Positions 8,100 to 17,500 of a stretch of DNA of 64,000 nucleotides are shown piece after piece; position 1 is the first letter of the stretch, and each line of letters starts with the position of its first letter. Position numbers and translations under genes: made by a program. The notes below the pieces were generated by a model. The model had not been told where the DNA came from, searched no databases, and saw nothing but the letters and a program-made list of their open reading frames with translations. Source of the stretch: JAIQFL01 sp035501495. Its GTDB lineage: Bacteria > Acidobacteriota > Terriglobia > Bryobacterales > Bryobacteraceae. Where the stretch lies: NCBI GenBank assembly GCA_035501495.1, contig DATJWB010000250.1:1-64000 (forward strand), in the 5' to 3' direction.

Positions 8100-8533
8100 C
8101 AGGGGAGCACCGGCTTCGACCAGTGCGACTTGAAGGGCTTTGACCGTTGCCGCCTCGCGTGGGCTTCTGAACGACGAACGCGCGTTCGAGCACCATCAGA
8201 ACGCCGCCGTCATCGACCAGGGCGATGACACTGCCGGCAGGATTCCCGTCATCTGACGCGGTTACTGGAAGCAGCTCAGGGCCAAACTCCAGACACCAGC
8301 CTTGGTCATTGTCAATCCGCTGGCCGTTGGTCAATCCGCTTGCGCGTCCGCGTCCGTCGTTAATGCTCGCCTTGGCGCCGGTCGCGGTGGGTTTAGCCGC
8401 GAGGGTGAGACACCGTCGCCGCGGTCAGTTTGGTGATCGACTCCAGGATGTGCGGCCAACACTCGCTTCCAATGCCGCGGTGGATGGACTCGCCGTCAGT
8501 GAGCAATTTTGCCACAGATAGCGCAGTTCCGCC
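8100..8533 (-). pseudogene. Decayed gene of unknown function with at least two frameshifts
   Basis: Protein-like stretches on the minus strand can be joined only by changing frame. LSVAKLLTDGESIHRG through LESITKLTAATVSHPRG ends in TAA near 8397. A second frame continues with GWCLEFGPELLPVTASDD and SVIALVDDGGVLMVLERAF. A third carries EAATVKALQVALVEAGAPL to about 8100. Each segment has ordinary amino-acid composition while its extension past the junction does not. I do not recognise the family. It could be one broken gene or two small ones. Confidence 0.4.
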
Positions 8534-8685
8534 TGGAGGCTCTCCTTTCCAGAATCCCCCGGGCGATGGCGCCTGGTTGCCGCGGCCCTCTGGGCGGCGC
8601 GGCGGACCCCGCGGCGCAGCGTGACGCGGGCGATACCGTTTCAACCCCGCGAGCGCCGCGAGCCGGGTATCATCAGAAGAACCCT

Positions 8686-10251
8686 ATGAAGCTCGCATTC
8701 CTGCTTCTCTTCCCGTCCGCCCTCCTCGCTGCCGATTGTGACCAGCTCGTCACCCTCCGTCTGAATGGCGCGAAGATCACCTCCGCCGCGGTCGTCCCCG
8801 CCGGCGCCTTCACTCCGCCCGACGGCCGCGCCAATGCTGCCTACCAAGGAGTACCTGCGTTTTGCCGTGTCCAGGGCGTCGCCGAACCGTCGCCCGATTC
8901 CCACATCGCGTTCGAAACCTGGCTCCCCGCCGCCGCCTGGAATGGAAAATACTTCGCCATCGGCAACGGAGGATTCGCCGGATCGATCCAATACACCCTC
9001 ATGGCCGCCGCGCTCATCAATGGCTACGCCAGCTCCTCCACCGATACCGGCCACAAGGGCCCCGCCACTACCGCCGAATGGGCACTCGGCCACCCCGAAA
9101 AGGTCGTGGACTTCGCCTGGCGCGCCATTCACGAAACCGCCGAAAAATCCAAAGCCGTGATTGCCGGCTTCTACGGCCGCGCCGCCCGCCACTCCTACTT
9201 CAGCGCCTGCTCCAACGGCGGGCGCCAGGGACTCATCGAAGCCCAGCGCTTCCCCGCCGATTACGACGGCATTATCTCCGGCGCGCCCGCTAACTTCTGG
9301 ACCCACAACTTCGCCGGCTTCATCTGGGACCAACAGGCCCTTCAAGGCGAGGCGCAGATCCCCGCCTCCAAAATGCCCGCCATCGAAAACGCCGCCCTGG
9401 CCGCCTGCGACGCCAACGATGGAGTCAAGGATGGCGTCATCGACGATCCGACCCGCTGCCATTTCGATCCATCCGTGTTGCTCTGCAAGGGAGCCGAATC
9501 CGATTCCTGCTTGTCAGCCCCTCAAATCGGCGCGTTGAAGAGAATCTACGATGGTCCGAAGAACGCCAAAGGTGAGCGCATCTTTCCGGGCTATGTCCCA
9601 GGCGGTGAATCCGGACCCGGTGGTTGGAGCCGTTGGGTCACCGGCGCTGATTCCCAGCAGGCCGTCTTTGGCATCGGCTACTTCGCCAACATCGTTTTTC
9701 AAAACCCCAGGTGGGATTTCCGCAGCTTCCAATTCGATCGCGATATGAAAACCGTCGACGATCAGTCGGCGCGCCTCTTCAACGCCACCGACCCCAATCT
9801 GGAACCCTTCAAAGCGCGCGGCGGAAAGATGTTCATCTATCACGGATGGAGCGACACCGCGATTGCGCCGGCCAACGCCATCGATTACTACAACTCGGTC
9901 GCTTCGAAAATGGGCTCCCGATCGGCGGATGCATTTCTGCAGCTGTACATGGTCCCCGGGATGCAACACTGCGCCGGCGGCCCCGGCCCCGACAGCTTTG
10001 GTGCCAACCCCTCCGCCTCTCCGTCCGATGCGGCTCACAGCCTGTCGATCGCACTCGACGAATGGGTCGATCACGGTGTCGCGCCCAAACAGGTCATCGC
10101 CACCAAGTACTCCAGCCGCGGCCCGGATGCCAAGGTCGTTCGCACCCGTCCTCTCTGCCCCTATCCGCAAACGGCCCGCTACACCGGCTCTGGAAGCACC
10201 GACGCCGCCGCCAGTTTCCGTTGCCAGTCGGACGCGGGGCCCAAGGAGTAG
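8686..10251 (+). CDS. Tannase/feruloyl esterase family secreted hydrolase
   Basis: From ATG 8686 (521 residues, signal peptide MKLAFLLLFPSALLAA). The tannase family hydrolyses ester bonds of gallates, feruloyl-sugars or related aromatic esters. The signature is complete: nucleophile Ser176 in ACSNGGRQG, Asp390 in HGWSDTAI and His428 in GMQHC. Cys175 and Cys429 flank the Ser and His and can form the family's characteristic CS-D-HC disulfide. A longer in-frame extension to 8509 exists but lacks a leader and crosses low-quality sequence, so the signal-peptide start is preferred. It stands alone on the plus strand. The exact substrate cannot be read from sequence. Confidence 0.92.
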   Translation: MKLAFLLLFPSALLAADCDQLVTLRLNGAKITSAAVVPAGAFTPPDGRANAAYQGVPAFCRVQGVAEPSPDSHIAFETWLPAAAWNGKYFAIGNGGFAGSIQYTLMAAALINGYASSSTDTGHKGPATTAEWALGHPEKVVDFAWRAIHETAEKSKAVIAGFYGRAARHSYFSACSNGGRQGLIEAQRFPADYDGIISGAPANFWTHNFAGFIWDQQALQGEAQIPASKMPAIENAALAACDANDGVKDGVIDDPTRCHFDPSVLLCKGAESDSCLSAPQIGALKRIYDGPKNAKGERIFPGYVPGGESGPGGWSRWVTGADSQQAVFGIGYFANIVFQNPRWDFRSFQFDRDMKTVDDQSARLFNATDPNLEPFKARGGKMFIYHGWSDTAIAPANAIDYYNSVASKMGSRSADAFLQLYMVPGMQHCAGGPGPDSFGANPSASPSDAAHSLSIALDEWVDHGVAPKQVIATKYSSRGPDAKVVRTRPLCPYPQTARYTGSGSTDAAASFRCQSDAGPKE

Positions 10252-10482
10252 CCTCTCGTCTTCGACGTAGCATCCATAAAAGCGTTGAGGGCGGAAGCGG
10301 GGAGGCAGCGGAAGAGATACCTCCGGACTTCGCCTTCCCACATGCGGCCGATATGTCGGCGGGCCTCGAGTCTCGGCGCGCCCTCAGCAGGTGACCGGTG
10401 ACACGCGGCAGACGCTACTGCTCAGCCGCGGCGCTGCCGGGGTAGTGCGGTTGATTGCCTGCGCCAATGTGCCGGCCTGGAC

Positions 10483-10992
10483 CTACTTCTTCTTCAGCAG
10501 CTCCAGGATTCCTTTGCCGATCGTCGGCAGATCCGGCTTTATCGTCCAGTCCCCAGCGTGGATCTCCATGTGCTTCTGCACCTTTTGGGCTAGATCATCC
10601 AAGCCGTTGGTGTTCTTGGCGGCTGGCCCCATCTCCTTAAGAGCCCTCTCGATGTCCCGCAAAGGATCGTTCCGTCCCGGACCGGGACCCTTGATGATTT
10701 GATCAATGCGAAACAGGTCGTCGGCGGTTAAGAACAATTTCAACTTTCTTGGGTCGGAAGTCGATCCGGGAACACTGGGCGTCACAGTCGCCGGAACCGG
10801 CGCGGATGCCGCCGGACCTGAATTGGGAAGGACAAGCGTATCTCCTGGAAGGATGAGGTTCGGGTTGGGCCGCTTGGTCCGAAACGCCTGGTTATCGGCG
10901 CTAAAATAAATATCCCGCCAGGACTTGTATCCCGTTTTTTGGGCAATGCCACTGAGTGTGTCTCCTTTTTTGACAACGTAAGTGTTCGGCAT
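10483..10992 (-). CDS. LysM protein without signal peptide, with helical C-terminal domain
   Basis: A 169-residue protein with one LysM domain at about residues 4-56 (YVVKKGDTLSGIAQKTGY through LILPGDTLVLP), a Pro/Ala/Ser linker (58-75) and a charged helical domain (77-169) rich in Lys and Asp. LysM normally binds peptidoglycan, yet there is no leader peptide. Cytoplasmic LysM adaptors occur in phage tails and contractile injection systems, which is one reading; a non-classically exported protein is another. The start has GAGGAGG six bases before ATG. A perfect GC-rich hairpin lies 22 bp further upstream. It is the last of three same-strand genes with the lipoprotein (11597) and HExxH protein (12226). 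Confidence 0.85.
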   Translation of the reverse strand: MPNTYVVKKGDTLSGIAQKTGYKSWRDIYFSADNQAFRTKRPNPNLILPGDTLVLPNSGPAASAPVPATVTPSVPGSTSDPRKLKLFLTADDLFRIDQIIKGPGPGRNDPLRDIERALKEMGPAAKNTNGLDDLAQKVQKHMEIHAGDWTIKPDLPTIGKGILELLKKK

Positions 10993-11013
10993 AGTACCTC
11001 CTCAGAGTGTGCT

Positions 11014-11034
11014 GTTCCGGGGCACCCCCGGAAC
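11014..11034. promoter_or_regulatory. Perfect 9-bp hairpin before the LysM gene
   Basis: GTTCCGGGG (11014-11022) and CCCCGGAAC (11026-11034) pair perfectly around a 3-base loop, just upstream of the LysM ribosome site. There is no T-run on either side, so an operator, attenuator or mRNA 5' stem is more likely than an intrinsic terminator. Confidence 0.5.
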
Positions 11035-11167
11035 AAATGGATGCAAGCTCCAAACCATCATGGTTTTATACGAAGTGGACGGTAGGAATGGATTGTCGCC
11101 GGGAATTCGACAATCAAGGTCTGATCCGACTCCGTGTCGCCAACATCAGCGACGCACGATGGATACT

Positions 11168-11326
11168 TCAGAACATCCGCGGATAAGGACACAGCCCGAG
11201 CTCGATGGGATCTGCTCCCAACATGGGAATCCGGGCCTGCGCTTCGAGCGAGACCAGCGACGGGTCGGCCCCTGTCAAGTGCTCCGCCCAGGCCACATTC
11301 AGCCCCGTCGGCCCGCAAAAATCCAT
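11168..11326 (-). CDS. Possible 52-residue small protein, unknown
   Basis: ATG 11326 has AAGGG five bases upstream and opens a 53-codon frame starting MDFCGPTGLNVAWAEHLTG and ending CPYPRMF. Its composition is protein-like and it lies on the same strand as its neighbours. No family is recognised. Another overlapping frame is also open, so this could be a gene remnant or chance. Confidence 0.3.
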   Translation of the reverse strand: MDFCGPTGLNVAWAEHLTGADPSLVSLEAQARIPMLGADPIELGLCPYPRMF

Positions 11327-11340
11327 GAAAACCCTTGCGC

Positions 11341-11412
11341 CGAGGTGGCGCAGGCACTCCTGCCTGCCGCGCCGAGACTCATCTCGGCGCTTGTCGTGCG
11401 TGTACCGTGCCG
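11341..11412 (+). repeat. Dispersed two-hairpin repeat, copy 1 (with partial second unit)
   Basis: First stem: GCAGGCACTCCTGCCTGC (11350-11367). Second stem: CGCCGAGA/TCTCGGCG (11370-11389). A conserved tail TGTCGTGCGTGTACCGTG follows. A degenerate second unit (GCGGGCACTCCTGCCGGC) follows at about 11441-11458. The same plan recurs near 28033, 32374, 41796, 52783 and 52949. Confidence 0.75.
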
Positions 11413-11596
11413 CTGGCGGCCAGGAGCCTGCCGCGTCGGCGCGGGCACTCCTGCCGGCGTTTTTCGGTCGTCTCGAACTCCCGTGCCCGCCGGTTCCGGG
11501 CCTCGCAGGCCGCCCCCAAGCAAAGTGGGGAGCAGCCTGTATTGCGCTTTCAAGCCTGGAACGCGTTCACCCATGCCATGACCACCCCGCACCGGC

Positions 11597-12118
11597 CTAT
11601 AACTCCGGGTGCTCCGCGTGAAAAGCAGCTCTCAAGGGGGCCAGGGCCTTGGAGCATGCATCGGTCGCGCGCACGCCGGGCAGGAAATATTGTGCTGCTT
11701 CGTCGCGGCAGAGTTTGACGGCCGCATCCGCTTCCGAGAATCTCCTGGTGAGTTTGACGGATTTCTGCCGGGCGGCAGCGGCTTCGGAGGGGCTCCACCC
11801 GCTGTCCCGGCCCATCATGGCGATCCTCAGTTCCGAACCGGTCAGGCTCTTGAGAGAAATTGCGAAATCGTAATTGACGATGGCGTCGAATGCCGGCGAA
11901 TGTGTGGAGACCTTCCGTAAGAGCTGGGATCGGTACAATCTTTCCCATCGATCCGTGGCTTCGCGGTCGCCGTTGTCAATCGAGACCAGCTTTTGCTCCA
12001 GCGCGTCGAATGCCGCGCGCCCGGTATCATAGTCCCGCGAGGACAGATGCATCGGTCCCTGGCAGGAGAGGAGCAAGGGCATCGATACGATGCCCAGCAC
12101 CCAAAAAATCCGGATCAT
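11597..12118 (-). CDS. Small lipoprotein of unknown function
   Basis: From ATG 12118 (173 residues). A leader MIRIFWVLGIVSMPLLLSC ends in a lipobox-like LLSC, with Cys19 as the likely lipidated residue. The mature part is helical and charged (ALEQKLVSIDN, RRFSEADAAVKLCRDEAA) with further cysteines near the C-terminus. A longer in-frame extension to 12244 lacks a leader. It lies between the HExxH protein (stop at 12226) and the LysM gene on the same strand, with a stem-loop in the upstream gap. No family is recognised. Envelope location is inferred from the leader only. Confidence 0.75.
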   Translation of the reverse strand: MIRIFWVLGIVSMPLLLSCQGPMHLSSRDYDTGRAAFDALEQKLVSIDNGDREATDRWERLYRSQLLRKVSTHSPAFDAIVNYDFAISLKSLTGSELRIAMMGRDSGWSPSEAAAARQKSVKLTRRFSEADAAVKLCRDEAAQYFLPGVRATDACSKALAPLRAAFHAEHPEL

Positions 12119-12181
12119 CTTCAGCGTATACCGTCCCACACCGCTGTTACGATTCGGCGTCCTCCCGCGGATTCGCCGGAT

Positions 12182-12201
12182 TCCGGCCTGCGAAGGCCGG
12201 A
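12182..12201. other. Stem-loop between the HExxH and lipoprotein genes
   Basis: TCCGGCCT and AGGCCGGA form an 8-bp stem with a GCGA loop. Without a T-run it could be an mRNA processing or stability element in a shared transcript. Confidence 0.45.
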
Positions 12202-12225
12202 TGGTGATCGGATAGAGGCTGTGCA

Positions 12226-12720
12226 TTATGGCCCGGGCTGCCACATCCCGAGTTCAATCGGGCGGCCATAAGCCTCCTTTTCGAACTCCTGACCAACTTC
12301 CACATTGCCGTCGGAAAGTTTCTGCTTGAAGCGCGCCCAATGAATCAGCTCATGCAACACGGTGGCCTCCCAGCAAAGCCAGCCCGTCTTGCCGCCACCG
12401 ATTCCCTGCTCGTAGCCGTTCGCCACCTTTCCATGAATGAATACGACGTCTCCGCCACGAAAGCGCCCGTTGGCGTGTCCCACCTTGGCGCTATTGATCT
12501 GAACCAGAGGTCCGTGCCCCCAGGTACAGGCGCAGATCGCGATCTTCTCACTGCCGCACCACTTCACAAACGCGTTCCATCTTTTGGGAAGTTTGCTTTT
12601 CAGAATCTGGGGATTCATCCAGGTCCGCAAATAGGAGCCGCACAAAGGAAACGCCTTTGCGTGGGTCGCAGATGACTTGGTTGGCCCCGCGTCGTCTTTG
12701 TTTTCTTGTTCGAATCGCAT
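12226..12720 (-). CDS. HExxH zincin-like metallopeptidase, 164 residues
   Basis: A small protein with a zinc motif HELIH at residues 123-127 (within ATVLHELIHWARF) and downstream acids in EVGQEFEKEAYG (141-152) that could supply the third ligand. There is no signal peptide. Residues 50-120 form a compact strand-rich region with several Cys and Trp. The overall pattern (a short zincin ending soon after an EFEKEAYG-like stretch) resembles metallopeptidase toxin domains, but I cannot assign a named family. The ribosome site GGAGG lies about nine bases before ATG 12720. It leads the set HExxH, lipoprotein, LysM. The combination could be an effector with adaptor, or a cell-wall-associated protease; both are inference. 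Confidence 0.75.
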   Translation of the reverse strand: MRFEQENKDDAGPTKSSATHAKAFPLCGSYLRTWMNPQILKSKLPKRWNAFVKWCGSEKIAICACTWGHGPLVQINSAKVGHANGRFRGGDVVFIHGKVANGYEQGIGGGKTGWLCWEATVLHELIHWARFKQKLSDGNVEVGQEFEKEAYGRPIELGMWQPGP

Positions 12721-12972
12721 CGCTCACCCCTCCGTCCCGTTCGTCAGCGTCACATGTGCAGTCCCCGTCGCTGCCTCCGGGATCGCGCAGGTACCTCCCC
12801 TGCTGGAGGAAGAATACAACGAATGGACCGGGACTAAAACCCCTCCACCCCTTCCACAGTTACCAAGCGTTTGTTTATGAATAGCTTCGCTGGTACCGAT
12901 TCAAACCAGGGAGGGTACCAGAAGGCGGGTACCAGAAGGCGAGTCAACCATAGCGGCCGGAATTGGTCCGTG

Positions 12973-13884
12973 TCACATTCCCGCAGACGCCGCTTGTCTC
13001 AGCTCCAGCAACTCAGATGCCTGGAAGATCTGCGCAACCGTCTGGCGCATCTCCATGGCCATCGCGTTATAAGGATCGAGAAGGCCCTGGATCGCGGTCG
13101 TCGGCACAGTCCGGAATGGGCGCTGCCCTGCCGGGGTCTCAATCAGACGTACGAACGCTTCTACTACTTCCTCCGGTCCGGGAACCGATGCATCGCGTCC
13201 GGCGTTCTCAAACACCTCCCGGACGCGAGCTGCCGCTTCCACCATCGGGCCATAATCGGCCGTGCGGGCCGAGTCGGCGGGCCCGGCAATGTTCTCCAGG
13301 ATGGGGGTTCTGTGAAATCCGGGTTCCACCAGAACTGAGTCGATTCCGAGCTGGCTCAGCTCGAAACGGTAGGCATCGGCAACCGCCTCTAACGCGTGTT
13401 TGCTCGCACAATATACCGCCACGCTCGGCGGCACCACGCGCCCCGCCGCGGAACTCACGTGGATCAGCAATCCGCGGCGCTGCCGGCGCATCGCGGGCAG
13501 CACTGCCCGATTCACTCGGACCGCTCCATATACATTCACATCGAACAATCGGTGGAACTCCTCGACCGTGTACGCTTCCGTCAAACCCAGTGAGAAGATC
13601 CCCGCATTGTTGATTGCCACGTCGATCCGTCCGGTCTGATCGAGCATCTGCCCGACCGCTCGCTCCACGGAAGTCTCCTGCGTGACGTCCATTTCCAATA
13701 CCTGAATCGGCAAACCCTCGCGGCGCGCGAGCGACTCCAGAGCCCGGCAATGCGCCGCATTGCGCCCGGCGATGTTGCGCATCGCTGCAAAAACCGTATA
13801 CCCACGCCGGCCGAGCGTCTCGGACGCTGCTCGCCCGAAACCGGTGCTCGCCCCCGTGATCAAAACGACGCTGTTCATAGCCAT
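12973..13884 (-). CDS. Short-chain dehydrogenase/reductase (SDR)
   Basis: A 303-residue classical SDR. The NAD(P) loop TGASTGFG is at about 10-17, NNAG near 91-94, the catalytic Ser in HVSSAAG near 143, and YCASK at about 158-162. It ends with a longer than usual C-terminal extension. The sequence after the active site (LVEPGFHRTPI) is typical of oxidoreductases acting on hydroxy/keto substrates, but the substrate cannot be read. The start has GGAGAGGAG a few bases upstream, and a TATACT box lies further upstream on the minus strand. It appears monocistronic. Confidence 0.93.
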   Translation of the reverse strand: MAMNSVVLITGASTGFGRAASETLGRRGYTVFAAMRNIAGRNAAHCRALESLARREGLPIQVLEMDVTQETSVERAVGQMLDQTGRIDVAINNAGIFSLGLTEAYTVEEFHRLFDVNVYGAVRVNRAVLPAMRRQRRGLLIHVSSAAGRVVPPSVAVYCASKHALEAVADAYRFELSQLGIDSVLVEPGFHRTPILENIAGPADSARTADYGPMVEAAARVREVFENAGRDASVPGPEEVVEAFVRLIETPAGQRPFRTVPTTAIQGLLDPYNAMAMEMRQTVAQIFQASELLELRQAASAGM

Positions 13885-13976
13885 AGGATGCTCCTCTCCA
13901 GTCCGACAAAGTATATCAAAGCCGCGCGCGCAGAACTCGTGTCAGCCTGTGCGTGCCGGTGACGCCTTGTCTTTCT

Positions 13977-14573
13977 TCAGATGCCGGTCTTCACTGCAAC
14001 GGTCCGGCGGGTTCCGCGGATCACGACGGCGCCATCGGAACGCCGCTGCTCGATGGTAAACCTCATCGCGAGGCAGCCCAGTGCGGGGGCATACCACATG
14101 GTCATCGTCTCGTCCGGGCCGTCCGGCCCGCCCCGGTTCGCAAGCGCGACGACAGGATAGTTCAGAATGACGTCGTGCCCGGCGACAGGCATGCCGGGAG
14201 ATTGGCATCCGCCCTGGACGAATCGGTCTGCCGACGCGGTGTCGCGATGAACGAACAGGTCCGAGACGGGCATCAGCAGGAATTCCGTGGCCTCGATCAT
14301 GCGCCGTATAGCGGTCACGAACGGATGCCCCGGCACGTAACTGGAGACGACGATCTCAGACCCGTGCGCCGTGTAGCTCACGAAATCCAACCGGTCCTCG
14401 ACGGTGACGCCATCCTCCGCGTAGCGGGTGATTTCCGTCGTGGCCAGGAAGGGCAGACCAAGGGCCGGTCCGAAGACGCCTAACACCTGCGGAAGAGCTT
14501 GCGCGGCGAGGGCGAACGCTGTGAATCCGGTAATTCCAAGGACGAACAGACTCCGGCCCATGGCCTGCCCCAT
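13977..14573 (-). CDS. Secreted hypothetical protein after the BNR-propeller gene
   Basis: A 198-residue protein with a hydrophobic N-terminus (SLFVLGITGFTAFALAAQ), probably a signal peptide or anchor. The rest is mostly beta-strand-like, with no recognised domain. It begins 3 bp after the stop of the large propeller gene (14577), so the two should be co-translated. ATG 14573 is used; ATG 14561 is an alternative with the same leader. Its role is presumably linked to the propeller protein. Confidence 0.7.
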   Translation of the reverse strand: MGQAMGRSLFVLGITGFTAFALAAQALPQVLGVFGPALGLPFLATTEITRYAEDGVTVEDRLDFVSYTAHGSEIVVSSYVPGHPFVTAIRRMIEATEFLLMPVSDLFVHRDTASADRFVQGGCQSPGMPVAGHDVILNYPVVALANRGGPDGPDETMTMWYAPALGCLAMRFTIEQRRSDGAVVIRGTRRTVAVKTGI

Positions 14574-14576
14574 CTC

Positions 14577-17500
14577 TCAGTTGCCTCCGCCCCGGCCGGC
14601 CACCGGGGGCGCGGTACTGGGCGTCACCGTGAAATACTGCACGCCGTTGTCGATCATGAGCTTATTCAGCTTGGGCACCTCGTCCCATAATCGATTGACC
14701 TCCGCGATGCCCTTCTGCAGTTGCGCGGACGCCTCTTCGATATCGGCCAATTGCCGCGTGGTGGGCGGAGCCGAGTAGCCATCGATGGCCCCCATCAGCC
14801 GCGAAATCTTCTGCGTGACGGGAGGCGGCGTGTAGGAGAGCGGCGGGCCGGCGCCACCGCCGCCACCTCCCCGCCCTCCGCCTTGCGCTTCGAAACCCGC
14901 AACCGCGGCCTTCACCCGAGCCAGCAGGTCGTCGGCGGCCTTCTTGACTGCGTCGGGTACAGCGGGCGCGTTGGGCTGCTTCCAACTGTCCGTCAGGCTG
15001 GTCAGCGAGGTGTTCATCCCCACCGCCTTGCGGCGCGCGGCATCCGCGTCCTTCGTCATCGTGGTCAGCGTGTCGAGGGCCTTCTTGCGCTTGGCGCGGT
15101 CATCGGCGGACATCTGCACGCGGGGGTCGTCTTCCACCTTCACGCTGCGCGAGTCAGTCTTGCCGCCCGCCGAGATCGTCACGGTGTATTCGCCAGGCTC
15201 CACCAGCGCGCCGCGTCCCGGACCGAAGCCGCCGCGTCCGCCTCCGCCCCCTCCGCCCCCTCCACCACCGCCGCCACCTTCCGCCGCAGGGCCGAACTCG
15301 GTCTGCAGTTCACCACCAGTCCCCCCTTCCCCTCCGGCAGGCGCTCCCGCGCCCCCACCGCCCCCGCGTCCCCCGCGACCCCCTCGTCCACCAGCGCCGC
15401 GGCCTCCGCCTCCGGCCAATGTGCCGCCACCGGTCAGAGGCACCGGAGCGTCATACCGCATGTCCCACAAAGTCCGGTTGACCACCCCCGCCTCCGCGCG
15501 GGCATTCAGTTGTCGCACCTCCTTGCCGCTCCTGTCCGCCACCGTGATGCGCACCGGACCGGCGGTCTTGGCGTAATAATCGAGAATCAAACCCGCCGGA
15601 GCATTGGGCGCCAGGAACAGGCTCGTCCCCGTGAAGCTCCGGTAATTCGCCATTTTCCACTCCACGCCCGGGCGCGTATCGAAGAGCTTCAAATCGGTGG
15701 AGAGCACCTGGTCGTTCAGTCCTTCGAGCGCCGAGATGTTGTCCATAATGTAAAACGAGCGGCCGTGCGTGGCCAGTATGAGGTCGTGATCCCGAGGATG
15801 GATCTGCAGGTCGAACACCGGCACCGTGGGGAGGCCGTTCTTCATCTTGCGCCAGTTCGCGCCGCGGTCGAAGGTCACAAACAGGCCGAATTCGGTCCCC
15901 GCAAACAGGAGGTTGGGATTCACAGGGTCCTCGCGGATCACGTGCACCGTGCCGGCTTCCGGCGGGATGCCGTTGGTGATCCTCGTCCACGAGTCGCCGT
16001 GGTTCGTCGTGCGGAAAATATAGATGCCGTAGTCCGCGCTGCGGTGATTGTCGAACGTCACGTAGGCCGTGCCTTCGTCTTTGTGCGAAGGCTCGATGCG
16101 GCTGACGTATCCGCCCTTGGGCGCGCCCTGAATCATCGACACCACGTTGTGCCAGCTCTTGCCGCCGTCGCGCGACATCTGCACATTCCCGTCGTCGGTG
16201 CCCACCCACAAAACGCCGGCCTTCACCGGCGATTCCGCAATCGCGGTGATGCAGGGCCACGCCACCACGCCATCGTGACGGGAGAGCGTTTCGCGATCCA
16301 CCAGCTTGCCCAGGATCGTCATCTTGTTGCGGTCGGCATTGGTGGTGAGATCCTCGCCCAGCCGAACCCAGTTGTCGCCGCGGTCGGTGGATTTGAAAAG
16401 GTGATTCCCCCCGTAATATATGGTCTTCGGGTCGTGCGGCGAGATCATCAGCGGCGAGTTCCACTGGAAGCGATAGCGCGGCGCCTGATCGTTGTCTTCC
16501 AGCGGCCGGATGGATTTCGACTCGCTGGTGCGCAAATCGCGCCGCGCCAGGTTGCCGTCCTGCGACTCGGCATAGATGATGTTCGGATCCGTCGGGTCGA
16601 TCCGGTTGTAAAAGCCGTCGCCGCCCTGCACCGTGAACCAGTCTTCGTTGCCGATGCCCAGCGTCTGCGTGCTGGAACTCGGCCCGCACCACGAGTAGTT
16701 GTCCTGCGCGCCGCCGCAGATGTGGTACGGCTTCTGGAAATCGTACGCTACCTCATAAAACTGGCCGATCGCGATGTTGTTAAAGTGCCGCCAGTTGCGG
16801 CCGCTGTCGTAGCTCGACCAGACGCCGCCGTCGTTGCCCGAAAGGATGTGATCGGAATTCGCCGGGTCGACCCAGATCGCGTGGACGTCGCTATGCACGT
16901 TGCGGAAGCGCGTCTGCACAAAAGTCCGGCCGCCGTCTTCGGACATGTAAATGTTGACGCCGCCCAGCCAGATCTTCAGGTCGTTGTTGGGATCGACGCG
17001 GATCTGGCTGAAGTAGGACGGGCGGGGATCCGTATCGCTCATGCGCGTCCAGGTCGCGCCCTTGTCTTCGGACCGGTACACGCCGCCCTGCGTGCCGTTC
17101 TCCACCTCGGCGTAGACAATATTCGTGTTCTTGCGGTAGATGTCGAGCGCGCAGCGGCCGACGTCGCCATTGGTGGGGAGCCCCCGGCCAAGGCCGGTGC
17201 CGCCGAGCTTGGTCCAGTGCAGGCCTCCATCGGTGGAACGGTACAGGCCGCTCGAGGGGCCGCCGCCGTTGTATCCGAAGACAGTGCGCCGGTGCTGGTA
17301 AGCCGCGGCGTACAGGATGTTGGGGCTCTGCCAGTCGATGGCGATATCCGAGACGCCGGTGTCTTCGTTCACGAAGAGCGTCTGCTTCCAGGTGGCGCCG
17401 CCATCGGTGCTCATGTACACCCCGCGTTCCTTATTGGGTCCCCACAGGTCGCCCAGTGCCGCAACGTAAACAATGTTGGGATCGGTGGGGTGCACCACGA

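Larger units (their letters stand above)
7903..8685. other. 783-bp intergenic stretch with palindromes and a decayed gene
   Basis: It holds the 5' region of subtilase 2 (with palindromes at 8005-8017 and 8082-8096), an apparently frameshifted gene remnant on the minus strand (about 8100-8533), and a GC-rich segment leading into the esterase gene at 8686. No intact gene is convincing here. Confidence 0.6.
10993..11596. other. 604-bp stretch between LysM and lipoprotein genes
   Basis: It contains a perfect hairpin (11014-11034), a possible 52-residue minus-strand gene (11168-11326), and a dispersed two-hairpin repeat with a second partial unit (11341 to about 11470). Nothing else convincing. 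Confidence 0.6.

Noticed and set aside
8509..8685. N-terminal extension of the esterase gene to 8509
   Set aside because: The extension lacks a leader and overlaps a decayed gene; the signal peptide starts at 8686.
12880..12950. Tandem GGTACCAGAAGGCG repeat before the SDR gene end
   Set aside because: Only two short units, no structure or gene; likely chance duplication.
17260..17262. Gly- or Asp-box motifs taken as sialidase catalytic sites
   Set aside because: Only structural BNR boxes are seen. The Arg triad and Asp/Tyr pair of sialidases are not visible, so no enzyme name was given.
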